In this document: one piece after another, positions 35,686 to 43,738 of the stretch
Layout of the letters: the number at the start of each line of letters is the position of its first letter
Numbering within the stretch: the first letter of the stretch is position 1
Made by a program: the position numbers and the translations under genes
From: JAVVHH01 sp965276815
GTDB taxonomy: Bacteria; Pseudomonadota; Alphaproteobacteria; Acetobacterales; Acetobacteraceae
NCBI GenBank assembly: GCA_965276815.1
Contig: CBDIBE010000008.1
Coordinates: 372,001 to 436,000, forward strand
DNA length: 64,000 nucleotides
Direction of reading: 5' to 3'
The notes under the pieces: generated by a model
The model's database searches: none
Told to the model about the DNA's origin: nothing
Seen by the model: only the letters and a program-made list of their open reading frames with translations

Positions 35686-36006
35686 TTATAATGATGCAAG
35701 CTTGGTGGTCGAAAGGGAGTGTCGTTGGCGCGCTGAGCGAGCGTCCAGAAAACGGACGCTTAACAACGCGGGCCCGCGGGGCTGCAGCGCCTCGGGCGCA
35801 CACATCGCCTCGACCAGCGCTTCTTTGGATCGAAAGTGGCGACAGATGGTCTGCTTGCCCACGCCGGCTTCGGCGGCCACCGCATCGACCGACGGAACCG
35901 CGTGGAGGGTGGACCTATTCTTCACGCTCGCTCTGGCCAACCGGCGCAGCGACTTTTGTTGCGCAAGGTCGCCGCCTTGCGCGGCCGAGGGGCCGTCCAC
36001 ACACAC
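35686..36006 (-). pseudogene. TetR-family regulator remnant
   Basis: Only the helix-turn-helix core is recognisable: SVDAVAAEAGVGKQTICRHF and SKEALVEAM (about residues 38-67). The first helix upstream is replaced by unrelated sequence and the whole C-terminal ligand domain is absent; after the Met the frame turns into non-homologous sequence and stops. This is a decayed fragment. The former target is unknown. Confidence 0.65.
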
Positions 36007-36113
36007 CTACGCTTGCTAGTGTTCCCGCGAAATAAAATGAAGGACGGTAATTGACACGTGACTTACAAATGTGGAAATCTTAATTTAGCGTTAATTTTTG
36101 GAGGAATCGTGAG

Positions 36114-36641
36114 ATGAAACTCAAGTTTTTGTCAACAACGGCCTTTGCCGCCGTCATTGCCAGTGCTGCGGTTCCAGCGCGCGCGGCGCCGCTGATGTTC
36201 GACTTTGCTGGCCCTTCTGGGACCGCGATGTTTCAGCTTGATTCCAACCCGACGCCGGATTTCTCCAACACAATTCTTCCTGGTTCAGTCCAGTTTGGGT
36301 TTAACAATGTTTCCGGCACATTTGACGGCGTGCCCGGAACTGCATCGACCATCAGCTTCGGATCGGGTATTATCGCCAGCCTAAACATCGTTGCGCCAGG
36401 CCTCGGCTTCACGCAGTTTTCATCCCCGGTCCTGTTTACCGGCTCGCCTAGCGCGCCGACTTTCTTGGAGGGCACTTTCACTTTGATCAATCCGTTCTTC
36501 GGAAACGGTACGCTGGATATTTCCCCGGTGCAGGCCGCCGTGCCGGAGCCGGCGAGTTGGCTCACGCTCATCGTTGGTTTCGGTGTGGTCGGCGTGATGC
36601 GGGGCCGGCGCCAGGCGAACGCTACCGTCAGGCACGTTTGA
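36114..36641 (+). CDS. PEP-CTERM anchored secreted protein
   Basis: 175 aa. A signal peptide (MKLKFLSTTAFAAVIASAAVPARA) precedes a Gly/Ser/Thr/Phe-rich beta-type body of about 120 residues. The C-terminal sorting signal is complete: VPEPASW, a hydrophobic helix LTLIVGFGVVGVM and the basic tail RGRRQ. Such proteins are cleaved by an exosortase and exported, often with exopolysaccharide. GGAGGA lies about 10 bases before the ATG. The gene and its leader are AT-richer than their surroundings. No exosortase or eps genes are in the window, so the machinery must lie elsewhere. Confidence 0.88.
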   Translation: MKLKFLSTTAFAAVIASAAVPARAAPLMFDFAGPSGTAMFQLDSNPTPDFSNTILPGSVQFGFNNVSGTFDGVPGTASTISFGSGIIASLNIVAPGLGFTQFSSPVLFTGSPSAPTFLEGTFTLINPFFGNGTLDISPVQAAVPEPASWLTLIVGFGVVGVMRGRRQANATVRHV

Positions 36642-36701
36642 ACGACTACCACACTGGCTCGTGTCGCAATATTGTTGAATTCTGCAGGGCGTGCGAGCGG
36701 C

Positions 36702-37112
36702 CTATCGCTTAGGGCCACTCGTCCGCGGGGGTGCGGGCCGCGCCGCCGCTTGGCTCTGTGCCGCCTTGCGGACGGCGTCTACGTCGGCGAGGTCCTGCGG
36801 TCGGGCTGTCGCTAGCTCGGCGGCAACGAGGTCCTCCGCTGAAATGAAGCTCGCCTTCAATCCACTCGCGGTGTCAACCACGGCTTCCACGCGGCGCATC
36901 CATGCCGCATCAAAATCAACGCCGGGAATTTTTGTCAGGATGTCAACGCTAACCGGCTCGCGCCCCATACGGAAGAATGGGCCGGGTTCCGCGAAGTCGG
37001 CAGCGGTCGCGCGCGGCTGCGCGTAAACGGAAACGGCATAGGCCCCGACGACAAGATATTTAGCGCGGTCCTCGTTCAAAACGGACAAGAGTTCTTTGAA
37101 GTCTCGGTACAT
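36702..37112 (-). pseudogene. Nucleotidyltransferase-like protein with internal deletion of the catalytic segment
   Basis: 136 aa. The N-terminus MYRDFKELLSVLNEDRAKYL, VVGAYAVSVYAQPRAT and the C-terminal half (DFAEPGPFFRMGREPVSVDIL, then SFISAEDLVAAELATARPQDLADV) match DUF6036/AbiEii-like nucleotidyltransferases. Family members carry about 30-35 residues with the catalytic Asp-x-Asp between PRAT and the DFA segment; here they are joined directly and the frame is preserved. The protein may be expressed but should lack transferase activity. It overlaps its upstream partner gene by 53 bases. The deletion size is from memory of the family. Confidence 0.65.
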
Positions 37113-37260
37113 CCGGGGCCGCGTCTTTCAGCGCGTAATGCTCTTGAGTGAGTTCGGACACCGCCGCGACACGCTCATGGATGGGGCGGCTTTGCCAATA
37201 GCGATATTCCTCCGCCGTCATTTCTTCGAAATCAGCGTAGGGGCGGATACCCTTGTCCAT
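37060..37260 (-). CDS. Conserved small partner of the nucleotidyltransferase
   Basis: 66 aa from the ATG at 37260: MDKGIRPYADFEEMTAEEYR, then HERVAAVSELTQEHYALK and DVPRLQRTLVRF. Small proteins of this type are commonly encoded just before DUF6036 nucleotidyltransferases, in a toxin/antitoxin-like arrangement. Its last 17 codons overlap the start of the downstream gene in another frame, and both frames keep family-like sequence. The open frame extends to 37332 but without homology. Its molecular role is not established. Confidence 0.7.
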   Translation of the reverse strand: MDKGIRPYADFEEMTAEEYRYWQSRPIHERVAAVSELTQEHYALKDAAPDVPRLQRTLVRFERGPR

Positions 37261-37328
37261 AGGTGTATCGTAGCACAAACGCGCCGCTTTGTCTCCGAAG
37301 CGGACCGACCCCGGTGGTTTTACGTGAT

Positions 37329-38129
37329 TCATAACTGGAAGCGGTAGAGGGCGCGGGACGTTTGGTTGATGCGGGCGCGGTCGGTGGGGTTCGGGACCCA
37401 GGTGGTGTACGCGTCTAGGACGGATTGGTAGGTGACTTTACCGGCGAAGTCGGTGAAGGGGCAGTCGCTGCCCCAGACTAGGCGGTCGGGGCCGGCGACT
37501 TCCAACAGGCGGGCGGCGAGGGGGGCGGGGTCGCAGGCGATGCGGAAGCCGCCGCTGAGTTTTACCCAGGTGCGGCCGGTGTCGAAGGCGCGCAGGAGGG
37601 ATTCGAAGCCTTCGGATTTGGCGCCTAGGGCAGGGTCGGGGCGGCCGAAATGGTCGATGACTAGGTTGACGGGGGCGGCTTGGAGGGCGGGGAGGACTTG
37701 CGGGAGGCGTTGGCCGTCGATGTGTAGGTGGACGTGCCAGTTGATGTCGGCGAGGCGGCGGAGGAAGCGGACCCATTCGTGGCTGGTGAAGTCGGGGAGG
37801 GTTTTCTGGTTGCGCAGCGAGAGGCGGACGCCTTCGGCGCGGTCGCGGTCCATGAGGCGGAGGATGTAGGGGTCGGTGGCCGGGTCGAGGATGACGGTGG
37901 TCTTGAAGCGGGGACGGCCGGCGATCGCGGCCAGGGTGTAATCGTTGTAGGTGCCGAGGAAGCTGGGGGCGGCGATGCAGGCGTATTGGATGCCGTGCTG
38001 GTCTAGGAGGGATTCGTATTCGTCTAGTTCGAAATCGTGATGCGGGAGGGTGATGGCTTCGGGGGACATGGGGAGGTCGCGGCGGAAGATGTGCGCGTGT
38101 GTGTCGATGGTGGGTGTGGGGTTGGGCAT
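37329..38129 (-). CDS. Amidohydrolase-family lactonase (2-pyrone-4,6-dicarboxylate hydrolase-like)
   Basis: 266 aa TIM barrel. The metal motif TIDTHAHIF is at the N-terminus, NLVIDHFGRPD in the middle and RLVWGSDCPFTDF near the end, the pattern of LigI-type lactonases. The N-terminal 20 residues are short, so it is cytoplasmic. It is third in the operon with the flavin monooxygenase and an Ldh2-type dehydrogenase. An oxygenation, oxidation, ring-opening sequence is plausible; substrates are unknown. Confidence 0.83.
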   Translation of the reverse strand: MPNPTPTIDTHAHIFRRDLPMSPEAITLPHHDFELDEYESLLDQHGIQYACIAAPSFLGTYNDYTLAAIAGRPRFKTTVILDPATDPYILRLMDRDRAEGVRLSLRNQKTLPDFTSHEWVRFLRRLADINWHVHLHIDGQRLPQVLPALQAAPVNLVIDHFGRPDPALGAKSEGFESLLRAFDTGRTWVKLSGGFRIACDPAPLAARLLEVAGPDRLVWGSDCPFTDFAGKVTYQSVLDAYTTWVPNPTDRARINQTSRALYRFQL

Positions 38130-38156
38130 TTGGGGGCTCTCAGGGGGGATTTGTTG

Positions 38157-38201
38157 GTCACCCCGGCCCCTTCCCGGAGGGAGTAGGGAGAAGGAAGGGG
38201 G
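38157..38201. repeat. Degenerate REP-like palindrome
   Basis: caccccgg followed by CCCCTTCC (38167-38174) pairing with GGAAGGGG (38193-38200). It belongs to the same intergenic family as the elements at 48305 and 58483 but is more diverged. It lies between the Ldh2 and amidohydrolase genes of one operon. Confidence 0.5.
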
Positions 38202-38202
38202 T

Positions 38203-39282
38203 TCAGGCGAGGGGGGTTGGGGAGAGGGCGGGGCGGGCGACGGCGTATTTGTCGGCTTCGGCCATTAGGGCTTTTAGCTCGGCCGATGGCAGCGGGATGC
38301 CGGTGCTGAGGCGCTCGGCTTCCTTGCGGGATTCGGGTTCGCCGCTGATGAGGACTTCGTTGAAGCCGGCGGCTTTGCGGCCGGATTTGAGCTTGTTGAC
38401 CAGGTAGTCCATGCGGGTAGCGAATTGTTCTTGGGTCATAAAGAGGTTGGGGCGGATGGCCATCATGAAGTGGCCGACGTCGGAGGGTTTCTCGAAGTCG
38501 AGGGTGTGGTTGGTGACCTCGCCGGCGAAGGCGGAGCCGGAGAACACGCCGCCGAAGATGTCCATCATCATGGAGAGGGCGGAGCCTTTTGGGCCGGCCA
38601 TGGGGAGGACGACGCCGTCGTCGAGGGCGGCTTCGGGGTCGGTGGTGGCGCGGCCCTCCTTGTCGAGCGCCCAGCCTTCGGGGATGGGCTCGCCGCGCTT
38701 GGCGGCGAGGCGGATCTTGCCGCGGGCGGCAACGGCGGGGGCCATGTCGACGAGGAAGCCGGGGAGCTTGCCGCCGGGGGCGCCGGCGGCGAAGGGGCTG
38801 GTGCCGAGCACCGGGTCGCGGCCACCCCAGGGGGGCATTGCGGAAGAGGCGTTGGTGAAGACTAGGCTCATCATGCCGGCGCGGAGCGCTTGCAGGACGT
38901 AGCTGGCGGCCATGCCGAAATGGTTGCTGTGGCGGATGGAGGCGAGGCCGATGCCGTATTCGCCGGCCATGTCGATGGCTTCCGCCATGGCGCGGGTGGC
39001 GATGACGAAGCCGAAGCCGTTGTCGCCGTCGACGCTGGCGGCAACCGGGGTGACGCGCTCGATGCGGATTTCTGGGCGCGGGTTGATGAGGCCGAGGCGG
39101 ACGCGGTTGAGGTAGTGCGGCAGGCGGACGACGCCGTGGGTCTCGACGCCGCGAAGGTCGGATTCGACGAGGCAGTGCGCGATTATTTCGGCGTCGGCGC
39201 GGGGGATGTCGTGCTTGGCGAGGAGTTCCGTGCAGAGCAGGCGGAGTTCGTCGGCGGCGATGTAGAACTTGCCTTCGTTCAT
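38203..39282 (-). CDS. Malate/L-lactate dehydrogenase family (Ldh2) NAD(P)-dependent oxidoreductase
   Basis: About 359 aa. Family motifs: CLVESDLRGVETHGVVRLPHYLNRV with the catalytic His, IRHSNHFGMAASYVLQA, PPWGGRDPVLGTSPFA and PKGSALSMMMDIFGG. The start is the ATG at 39282, overlapping the monooxygenase stop (ATGA). Members reduce or oxidise 2-oxoacids, ureidoglycolate or 2,3-diketogulonate. It is coupled with the LLM monooxygenase; the exact substrate is open. Confidence 0.88.
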   Translation of the reverse strand: MNEGKFYIAADELRLLCTELLAKHDIPRADAEIIAHCLVESDLRGVETHGVVRLPHYLNRVRLGLINPRPEIRIERVTPVAASVDGDNGFGFVIATRAMAEAIDMAGEYGIGLASIRHSNHFGMAASYVLQALRAGMMSLVFTNASSAMPPWGGRDPVLGTSPFAAGAPGGKLPGFLVDMAPAVAARGKIRLAAKRGEPIPEGWALDKEGRATTDPEAALDDGVVLPMAGPKGSALSMMMDIFGGVFSGSAFAGEVTNHTLDFEKPSDVGHFMMAIRPNLFMTQEQFATRMDYLVNKLKSGRKAAGFNEVLISGEPESRKEAERLSTGIPLPSAELKALMAEADKYAVARPALSPTPLA

Positions 39283-40661
39283 GCGGCGGCCTGGGCGTCG
39301 TCGGCGGCCGCGACGCTGACGCTTTCGGAGGCAGCGGTGGTGTGGCGGGATTGCGGGTACGGCAGGCCGAGATGCCCGCGGAGCGTCGTGCCTTCGTATT
39401 CGGTGCGGAACAGGCCGCGTTGCTGCAGCTCGGGGACGACGAGGTCGACGAACTCCTGCAGGCCGGTGGGGAAGACGGGGGGGAGCAGGTTGAAGCCGTC
39501 GGCGGCGTGGCCCTCGAACCATTCCTGCATGACGTCGGCGACCTGGGAGGGCGTGCCGACGACGATGTTGTGTCCGCGCGCGACGGCGACCTGCAGGTAG
39601 AGCTGGCGGAGGGTCAGGTTGTCGCGACGGGCTTGGCGCAGGATCACCTCGGTGCGGCCTTTGGCGCCGTCATGTTCCGGCAGGTCGGGCAGCGGCTCGT
39701 CGAGCGGATACATTGAGAGGTCGCGGCCGAGGAGGTGCTCGAGCAGGAATAGGCCGACATCGGGTTGTACCAAGGACTGCAAGTAGTCGTATTTCTCGTG
39801 GGCTTCGGCCTCGGTCTTGCCGATGACTGTGAACAGGCCGGGCATGATGGCGACGTGATTGGGCGGGCGGCCGTATTTCTGCATGCGCGACTTCACGTCG
39901 GCGTAGAAGGCTTGGCCGTCTTTTAGGGTTTCGGCGGCGGTGAAGATGATCTCGGCGGTGCGGGCGGCGAGCTCGCGGCCGGGTCCGGAAGAGCCGGCTT
40001 GGATGATGACGGGGTGGCCTTGGGGGGAGCGGGGGACGTTTAGGGGTCCGCGGACTAGGAAGTGCTTGCCGCGGTGGTTGAGGAAGTGGAGTCCGTCCGG
40101 CTTGAAGTATTGGCCGGATTCCTTGTCCATGACGATGGCGCCTTCGTCCCAGGAATCCCAGAGGCCTTTGACGATCTCGACGAATTCCTCGGCGCGCTCG
40201 TAGCGGTCGGCGTGCGCCATGTGGGTGTCGCGGTTGAAGTTGGCGGCTTCGGCCTGGTTGTGGCTGGTGACCAGGTTCCAGCCGGTGCGGCCGCCGTTGA
40301 TCAGGTCAAGGGAGGCGAACTTGCGGGCGAGATGGTACGGCTCGTTGTAGGTGGTGGTCGCGGTGGCGACGAGGCCGACCTTGTCGGTGGCGGTGGAGAG
40401 CGCGGCGAGCAGGGTGAGCGGTTCGAAATAGACGGCGCGGGAGGCGTTGGCCTGGGCCTCGATCTTGCTGGGGCGGATGCCGACGAGGTCGGCGAGGAAG
40501 AAGAGGTCGAATTTGCCGCGCTCGGCGAGCTGGGCGAGCTGGACGCAGGTGCGGTAGTTGAAGGGGCTGTCGGTTTCGGCTTCGGGGTGGCGCCAGCCGG
40601 CGACGTGATGGCCGCCTGGCCAATAGAACACGCCGAGATGGATCTTGTCCTCGCGAGGCAT
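39279..40661 (-). CDS. FMN-dependent monooxygenase, NtaA/SnaA/DszA (luciferase-like) family
   Basis: 460 aa, bacterial luciferase-like barrel. The family pattern is clear: GKFDLFFLADLVG, LSTATDKVGLVATATTTYNEPYHLARKFASLD, GRTGWNLVTSHN and QAGSSGPGRELAARTAE. NtaA-type enzymes use FMNH2 from a separate reductase to oxidise nitrilotriacetate, EDTA, sulfur heterocycles or similar substrates. No flavin reductase gene is in this operon. It is the first gene, divergent from a LysR regulator across 112 bases. Confidence 0.9.
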   Translation of the reverse strand: MPREDKIHLGVFYWPGGHHVAGWRHPEAETDSPFNYRTCVQLAQLAERGKFDLFFLADLVGIRPSKIEAQANASRAVYFEPLTLLAALSTATDKVGLVATATTTYNEPYHLARKFASLDLINGGRTGWNLVTSHNQAEAANFNRDTHMAHADRYERAEEFVEIVKGLWDSWDEGAIVMDKESGQYFKPDGLHFLNHRGKHFLVRGPLNVPRSPQGHPVIIQAGSSGPGRELAARTAEIIFTAAETLKDGQAFYADVKSRMQKYGRPPNHVAIMPGLFTVIGKTEAEAHEKYDYLQSLVQPDVGLFLLEHLLGRDLSMYPLDEPLPDLPEHDGAKGRTEVILRQARRDNLTLRQLYLQVAVARGHNIVVGTPSQVADVMQEWFEGHAADGFNLLPPVFPTGLQEFVDLVVPELQQRGLFRTEYEGTTLRGHLGLPYPQSRHTTAASESVSVAAADDAQAAA

Positions 40662-40680
40662 CGTCTTCCCCTGGCTTTTA

Positions 40681-40694
40681 TATGATCGGACATA
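40681..40694. promoter_or_regulatory. Candidate LysR site in the monooxygenase/LysR divergent gap
   Basis: TATG-N6-CATA is a dyad in the 112-base gap. A second, imperfect pair, CCCCTGGCTTT (40668-40678) and AAAGCCAAGGGG (40721-40732), brackets it. Both fit a divergent LysR-controlled promoter region; neither is proven. Confidence 0.4.
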
Positions 40695-40773
40695 GCATCG
40701 GCGCGGCGCGGCGCGTATTGAAAGCCAAGGGGCGGTCCATAAGCCCTGCTCATGGCACGGGAGGTAAGCAGGG

Positions 40774-41691
40774 ATGAACCTGCGGCAAATGGAGGTGTTT
40801 CATGCGATCATGCGCGCCGGGTCGGTGACCGGGGCGGCGCGGTTGCTGAACGTGACGCAGCCGGCGGTGAGCACCGTGTTGCGGCATTGCGAGTCGCAGT
40901 TGCGGGTGAAGCTGTTCGACCGGATCGGCGGGCGGCTGCATGCGACGCCGGAGGCGCATGCGATTTACCCGGATATTGCCAATATTTTTCAGCGGGTCGA
41001 GACGGTGACGCGGGTCACGCAGGATTTGGTGGGCGGCCGTCTAGGGCAGATCACGGTGGCGGCGACGTTTGCGGCGGCGAACGGGCCGCTGGCGTCGGCG
41101 GTGGCGGAGTTCACGCAGAAGCGGCCGGCGGTCCGTGTGGCGATCCAGGCGCTGCCGAGCGCGCAGGTGATCGACCGGGTGGGGCGGCGCGAGGCGGATT
41201 TCGGGCTGTGCTACGCGCCGGCGCGCGACCCGGCGATCGAGACGGAGGAGGTGAAGACGTCGCCGATCGCCGCGATCATGCCGCGCAGCCATCCGCTGGC
41301 CCGGCTGGAGACGGTGCCGATCGAGGCGCTTGCCGGGCAGGATATTATTACGTATGCGCCGCATACGGCGATCGGCAAGCCGGTGGAGGAGGCGTTTCGG
41401 CACGCGCGCGTGGAGCTGAACCGGCGGATTCAGGTGAATTACTCGATGACGGCCATCATGCTGGCGGCGCAAGGCGCGGGGATCGCGCTGGTGGAGCCGT
41501 TGCTGCTTGGGACGGCGACCACGCCGGGGCTGGTGGCCAAGGCGACCCAGCCGCGGATCGAGGTGCGGACGCTGCTGGTGCACCCGATCGGGCGGCCGCC
41601 GACGAAGACGAGCAGCAAGCTGGTCGAGCTGATCCGCACGCATTTCGAGCGGATGGACGAGAGGATGGTGGCTCGGTTTGAGGGTCCGTGA
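40774..41691 (+). CDS. LysR-type transcriptional regulator
   Basis: 305 aa. The HTH is MNLRQMEVFHAIMRAGSVTG, then AARLLNVTQPAVSTVLRHCE. The effector domain (about 90-295) includes GQITVAATFAAANGPLASAV and IALVEPLLLG. The OccR/CynR-like N-terminus (FHAIMRAGSVTGAA) suits amine or amino-acid catabolic operons. It is divergent from the LLM monooxygenase operon, the most likely target. It ends 5 bases before the convergent SUMF1-like gene. Confidence 0.9.
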   Translation: MNLRQMEVFHAIMRAGSVTGAARLLNVTQPAVSTVLRHCESQLRVKLFDRIGGRLHATPEAHAIYPDIANIFQRVETVTRVTQDLVGGRLGQITVAATFAAANGPLASAVAEFTQKRPAVRVAIQALPSAQVIDRVGRREADFGLCYAPARDPAIETEEVKTSPIAAIMPRSHPLARLETVPIEALAGQDIITYAPHTAIGKPVEEAFRHARVELNRRIQVNYSMTAIMLAAQGAGIALVEPLLLGTATTPGLVAKATQPRIEVRTLLVHPIGRPPTKTSSKLVELIRTHFERMDERMVARFEGP

Positions 41692-41696
41692 CAGGC

Positions 41697-42644
41697 TTAT
41701 TTTTCTAGGGTCGCAACGTTGGCTTCCAACGACCTTGCGACGCGGAAACCCAGAAAGGCCGTTCGAGCCGACTTGGGCAACCAGTTTCGGTCGGCGGAGC
41801 GCAGGCCGCTTGGACCGTAGTTCCAGGCTCCGCCGCGCAAGATGCTCATCGATGCATCCCCGCCTTGCCAGGCGGCACCGTCCTCGGGCGCACCACGATA
41901 ATCTGGGTGCCAGCTATCTTCGCACCATTGCCAGACATTGCCATGCATATCGTACAGACCCCACGCGTTTGGGGGGTAACGACCCACAGGCTGCGTTCCA
42001 CGAAAGCTCCGCCGACCGGTCTTGTAATAACATGATGAGCCGGGACCGCCGTCATAACTGGCCTTTTCGCAGTCGATCGCATTGCCCCACGGATATTTCG
42101 TTGTTGACCCGGCGCGCGCAGCATATTCCCAATCCGCCTCGGTCATTAGTCGATAGTCCTGTCCAGTTTTCTTCGATAGCCATGACACATAGTCCTTTGC
42201 ATCGAACCAAGAGACATTTATTACAGGATGCCTGCCTCGCCCCCACCCTTCGTCCCACGGATTCGGGTTGCCCGAGCAGCCGCCGTCCTTGGCGCATACC
42301 GCCCACTCGTCAAACGTGATGTCGAATTTGCCGACGGCGAACTGCGTCGGGATAGTCACTGTGTGCTGCGGTTGTTCGCGGGCATACAGCTCGGAACCCA
42401 TAACAAACTTACCCGCGCCTACTACAACCATCGCCGGACAACCGTCCTTGCAATCGAAAAACGTGCTGCCGGGCGCCAATACTCCGGGCGAAGGCATTCT
42501 GGAGCTAGAATTCGGCTCGCCTCGGGAGTTCGTGAGTTGGTAGCTGCCTCCCACAGCTTGAGCCTCGGTTTCTGCGGGCACCAGAAAAAGCGCGTAAGTC
42601 TCCAATAGGAAGAGTAGGGCAAGTAGACAGAACGGCCGTTTCAT
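41697..42644 (-). CDS. Secreted SUMF1/formylglycine-generating-enzyme-like protein without the catalytic cysteines
   Basis: 315 aa. The signal peptide is MKRPFCLLALLFLLETYALF. A linker precedes the FGE-sulfatase domain (about 70-305): GKFVMGSE, HPVINVSWFDAKDYVSWLS, YRLMTEADWEYAARAG, WGLYDMHGNVWQWCED and LRGGAWNYGPSGLRSADRNW, ending LGFRVARS. Genuine FGEs have paired cysteines in the RSSCR region; this protein reads RSADRNW there. It is therefore unlikely to make formylglycine and more likely binds ligand or acts in another SUMF1-type role. Other cysteines (CKDGC, CAKDGGC, CYYK) may form disulfides. It stands alone. Confidence 0.82.
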   Translation of the reverse strand: MKRPFCLLALLFLLETYALFLVPAETEAQAVGGSYQLTNSRGEPNSSSRMPSPGVLAPGSTFFDCKDGCPAMVVVGAGKFVMGSELYAREQPQHTVTIPTQFAVGKFDITFDEWAVCAKDGGCSGNPNPWDEGWGRGRHPVINVSWFDAKDYVSWLSKKTGQDYRLMTEADWEYAARAGSTTKYPWGNAIDCEKASYDGGPGSSCYYKTGRRSFRGTQPVGRYPPNAWGLYDMHGNVWQWCEDSWHPDYRGAPEDGAAWQGGDASMSILRGGAWNYGPSGLRSADRNWLPKSARTAFLGFRVARSLEANVATLEK

Positions 42645-42836
42645 CAGTCTATCGTAAGGGCTAGGCTTGCCCTTGGGAATGGCAGCTTCCGGATTGCTCG
42701 CTTTGTTGCGTGGCGGCTGCCGACGAACAGGCGGGCCATCCCGCCATCAGCTAGGTTTATGGGCTGGGCCGGAACGCTTGGTGTTCAGCTTCCTTTAACC
42801 TCGGTAGGGTCAGACACGGACGGCGGAGGAAAACGG

Positions 42837-43640
42837 ATGAGCGAGCTTGAGCAACTTTTGCAGAATCGGGTGCGGCAGCGGATCGCGGCGGGTGAGGTTG
42901 CGGTCTCGATGATCGTGCGGCTGGTGCATTCGATCGAGATCGCGAATGTCGCCAAGGCTTGCGGATTCGATTCGCTTTATGTCGATCTGGAGCACTGCGC
43001 GTTTTCGCTGCAGACGACGTCGCAGATTTGCATGGCGGCGCTCGATGTGGGGGTGACGCCGTTGGTGCGGGTGCCGAGCCATGGGGCGGAGTGGGTTAGC
43101 CGGGTGCTCGACGGGGGCGCGATGGGGGTGATTGCGCCGCATGTTTCGGGGGCGGAGGATGCCAAGGCGGTGGTGCAGAACGCGAAGTTTCCGCCGCTGG
43201 GGGGCCGGTCGGTGTCGATCGGCACGCCGCAGCTGCGGTTCCGCAATTGGCCGGCCGCCGAGGCGCGGACGATCATGAACCGGGAGACCACGGTCGTTGC
43301 CATGATCGAGACGCCGGACGCGCTGGCGCGGGCCGACGAGATCGCCGGGGTGGAAGGCGTCGACATCGTCATGATCGGGACGAACGACCTTTGCGCCGAG
43401 ATGGGGATCGACGGGCAGTTCGAGCATCAGAAGGTGAAGGATGCGTACGCAAGGGTGATCGAGGCGTGCGCCAAGCATGGCAAGGCGACGGGGATTGGCG
43501 GGCTGGCGAGCCGGCCGAAGCTGATCGAGGAGTTCGTGCGGGCGGGGGCGCGTTACGTATCGTCGGGCGCCGATCTGAGCTTCATCCTGAGCGCCGGGGC
43601 TGCGCGTGCCAAAGAGGTGCGCGCCATCGCGCTTGGCTGA
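42837..43640 (+). CDS. HpcH/HpaI-family class II aldolase/citrate-lyase-like protein
   Basis: 267 aa TIM barrel. Conserved points: SLYVDLEHCAFS (His/Glu), LVRVPSHGAEWVSRVLDGGAMGVIAPHVS, and VVAMIETPDALARADEIAGVEGVDIVMIGTNDL with the metal-binding Glu and Asp. It cleaves or forms 4-hydroxy-2-oxoacids with a divalent metal. The start is ATG 42837 behind GGAGGA; the frame is open to 42759. It lies 98 bases before the Liv transporter and may share its transcript or regulation. Confidence 0.88.
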   Translation: MSELEQLLQNRVRQRIAAGEVAVSMIVRLVHSIEIANVAKACGFDSLYVDLEHCAFSLQTTSQICMAALDVGVTPLVRVPSHGAEWVSRVLDGGAMGVIAPHVSGAEDAKAVVQNAKFPPLGGRSVSIGTPQLRFRNWPAAEARTIMNRETTVVAMIETPDALARADEIAGVEGVDIVMIGTNDLCAEMGIDGQFEHQKVKDAYARVIEACAKHGKATGIGGLASRPKLIEEFVRAGARYVSSGADLSFILSAGAARAKEVRAIALG

Positions 43641-43738
43641 CCATCAGGGGCGGTTATGGGCGATGCCGCGAGGTTTATTCGACAGCGGCTTGCGCCTTTA
43701 CTTAGGGTCGTAACAAAGTAGCTCTGGGAGGAGCCGGC

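Noticed and set aside
36051..36080. TTGACA (36051-36056) as the -35 of the PEP-CTERM gene
   Set aside because: The hexamer is perfect but no matching -10 is found at normal spacing (gaaatc or aaatct only).
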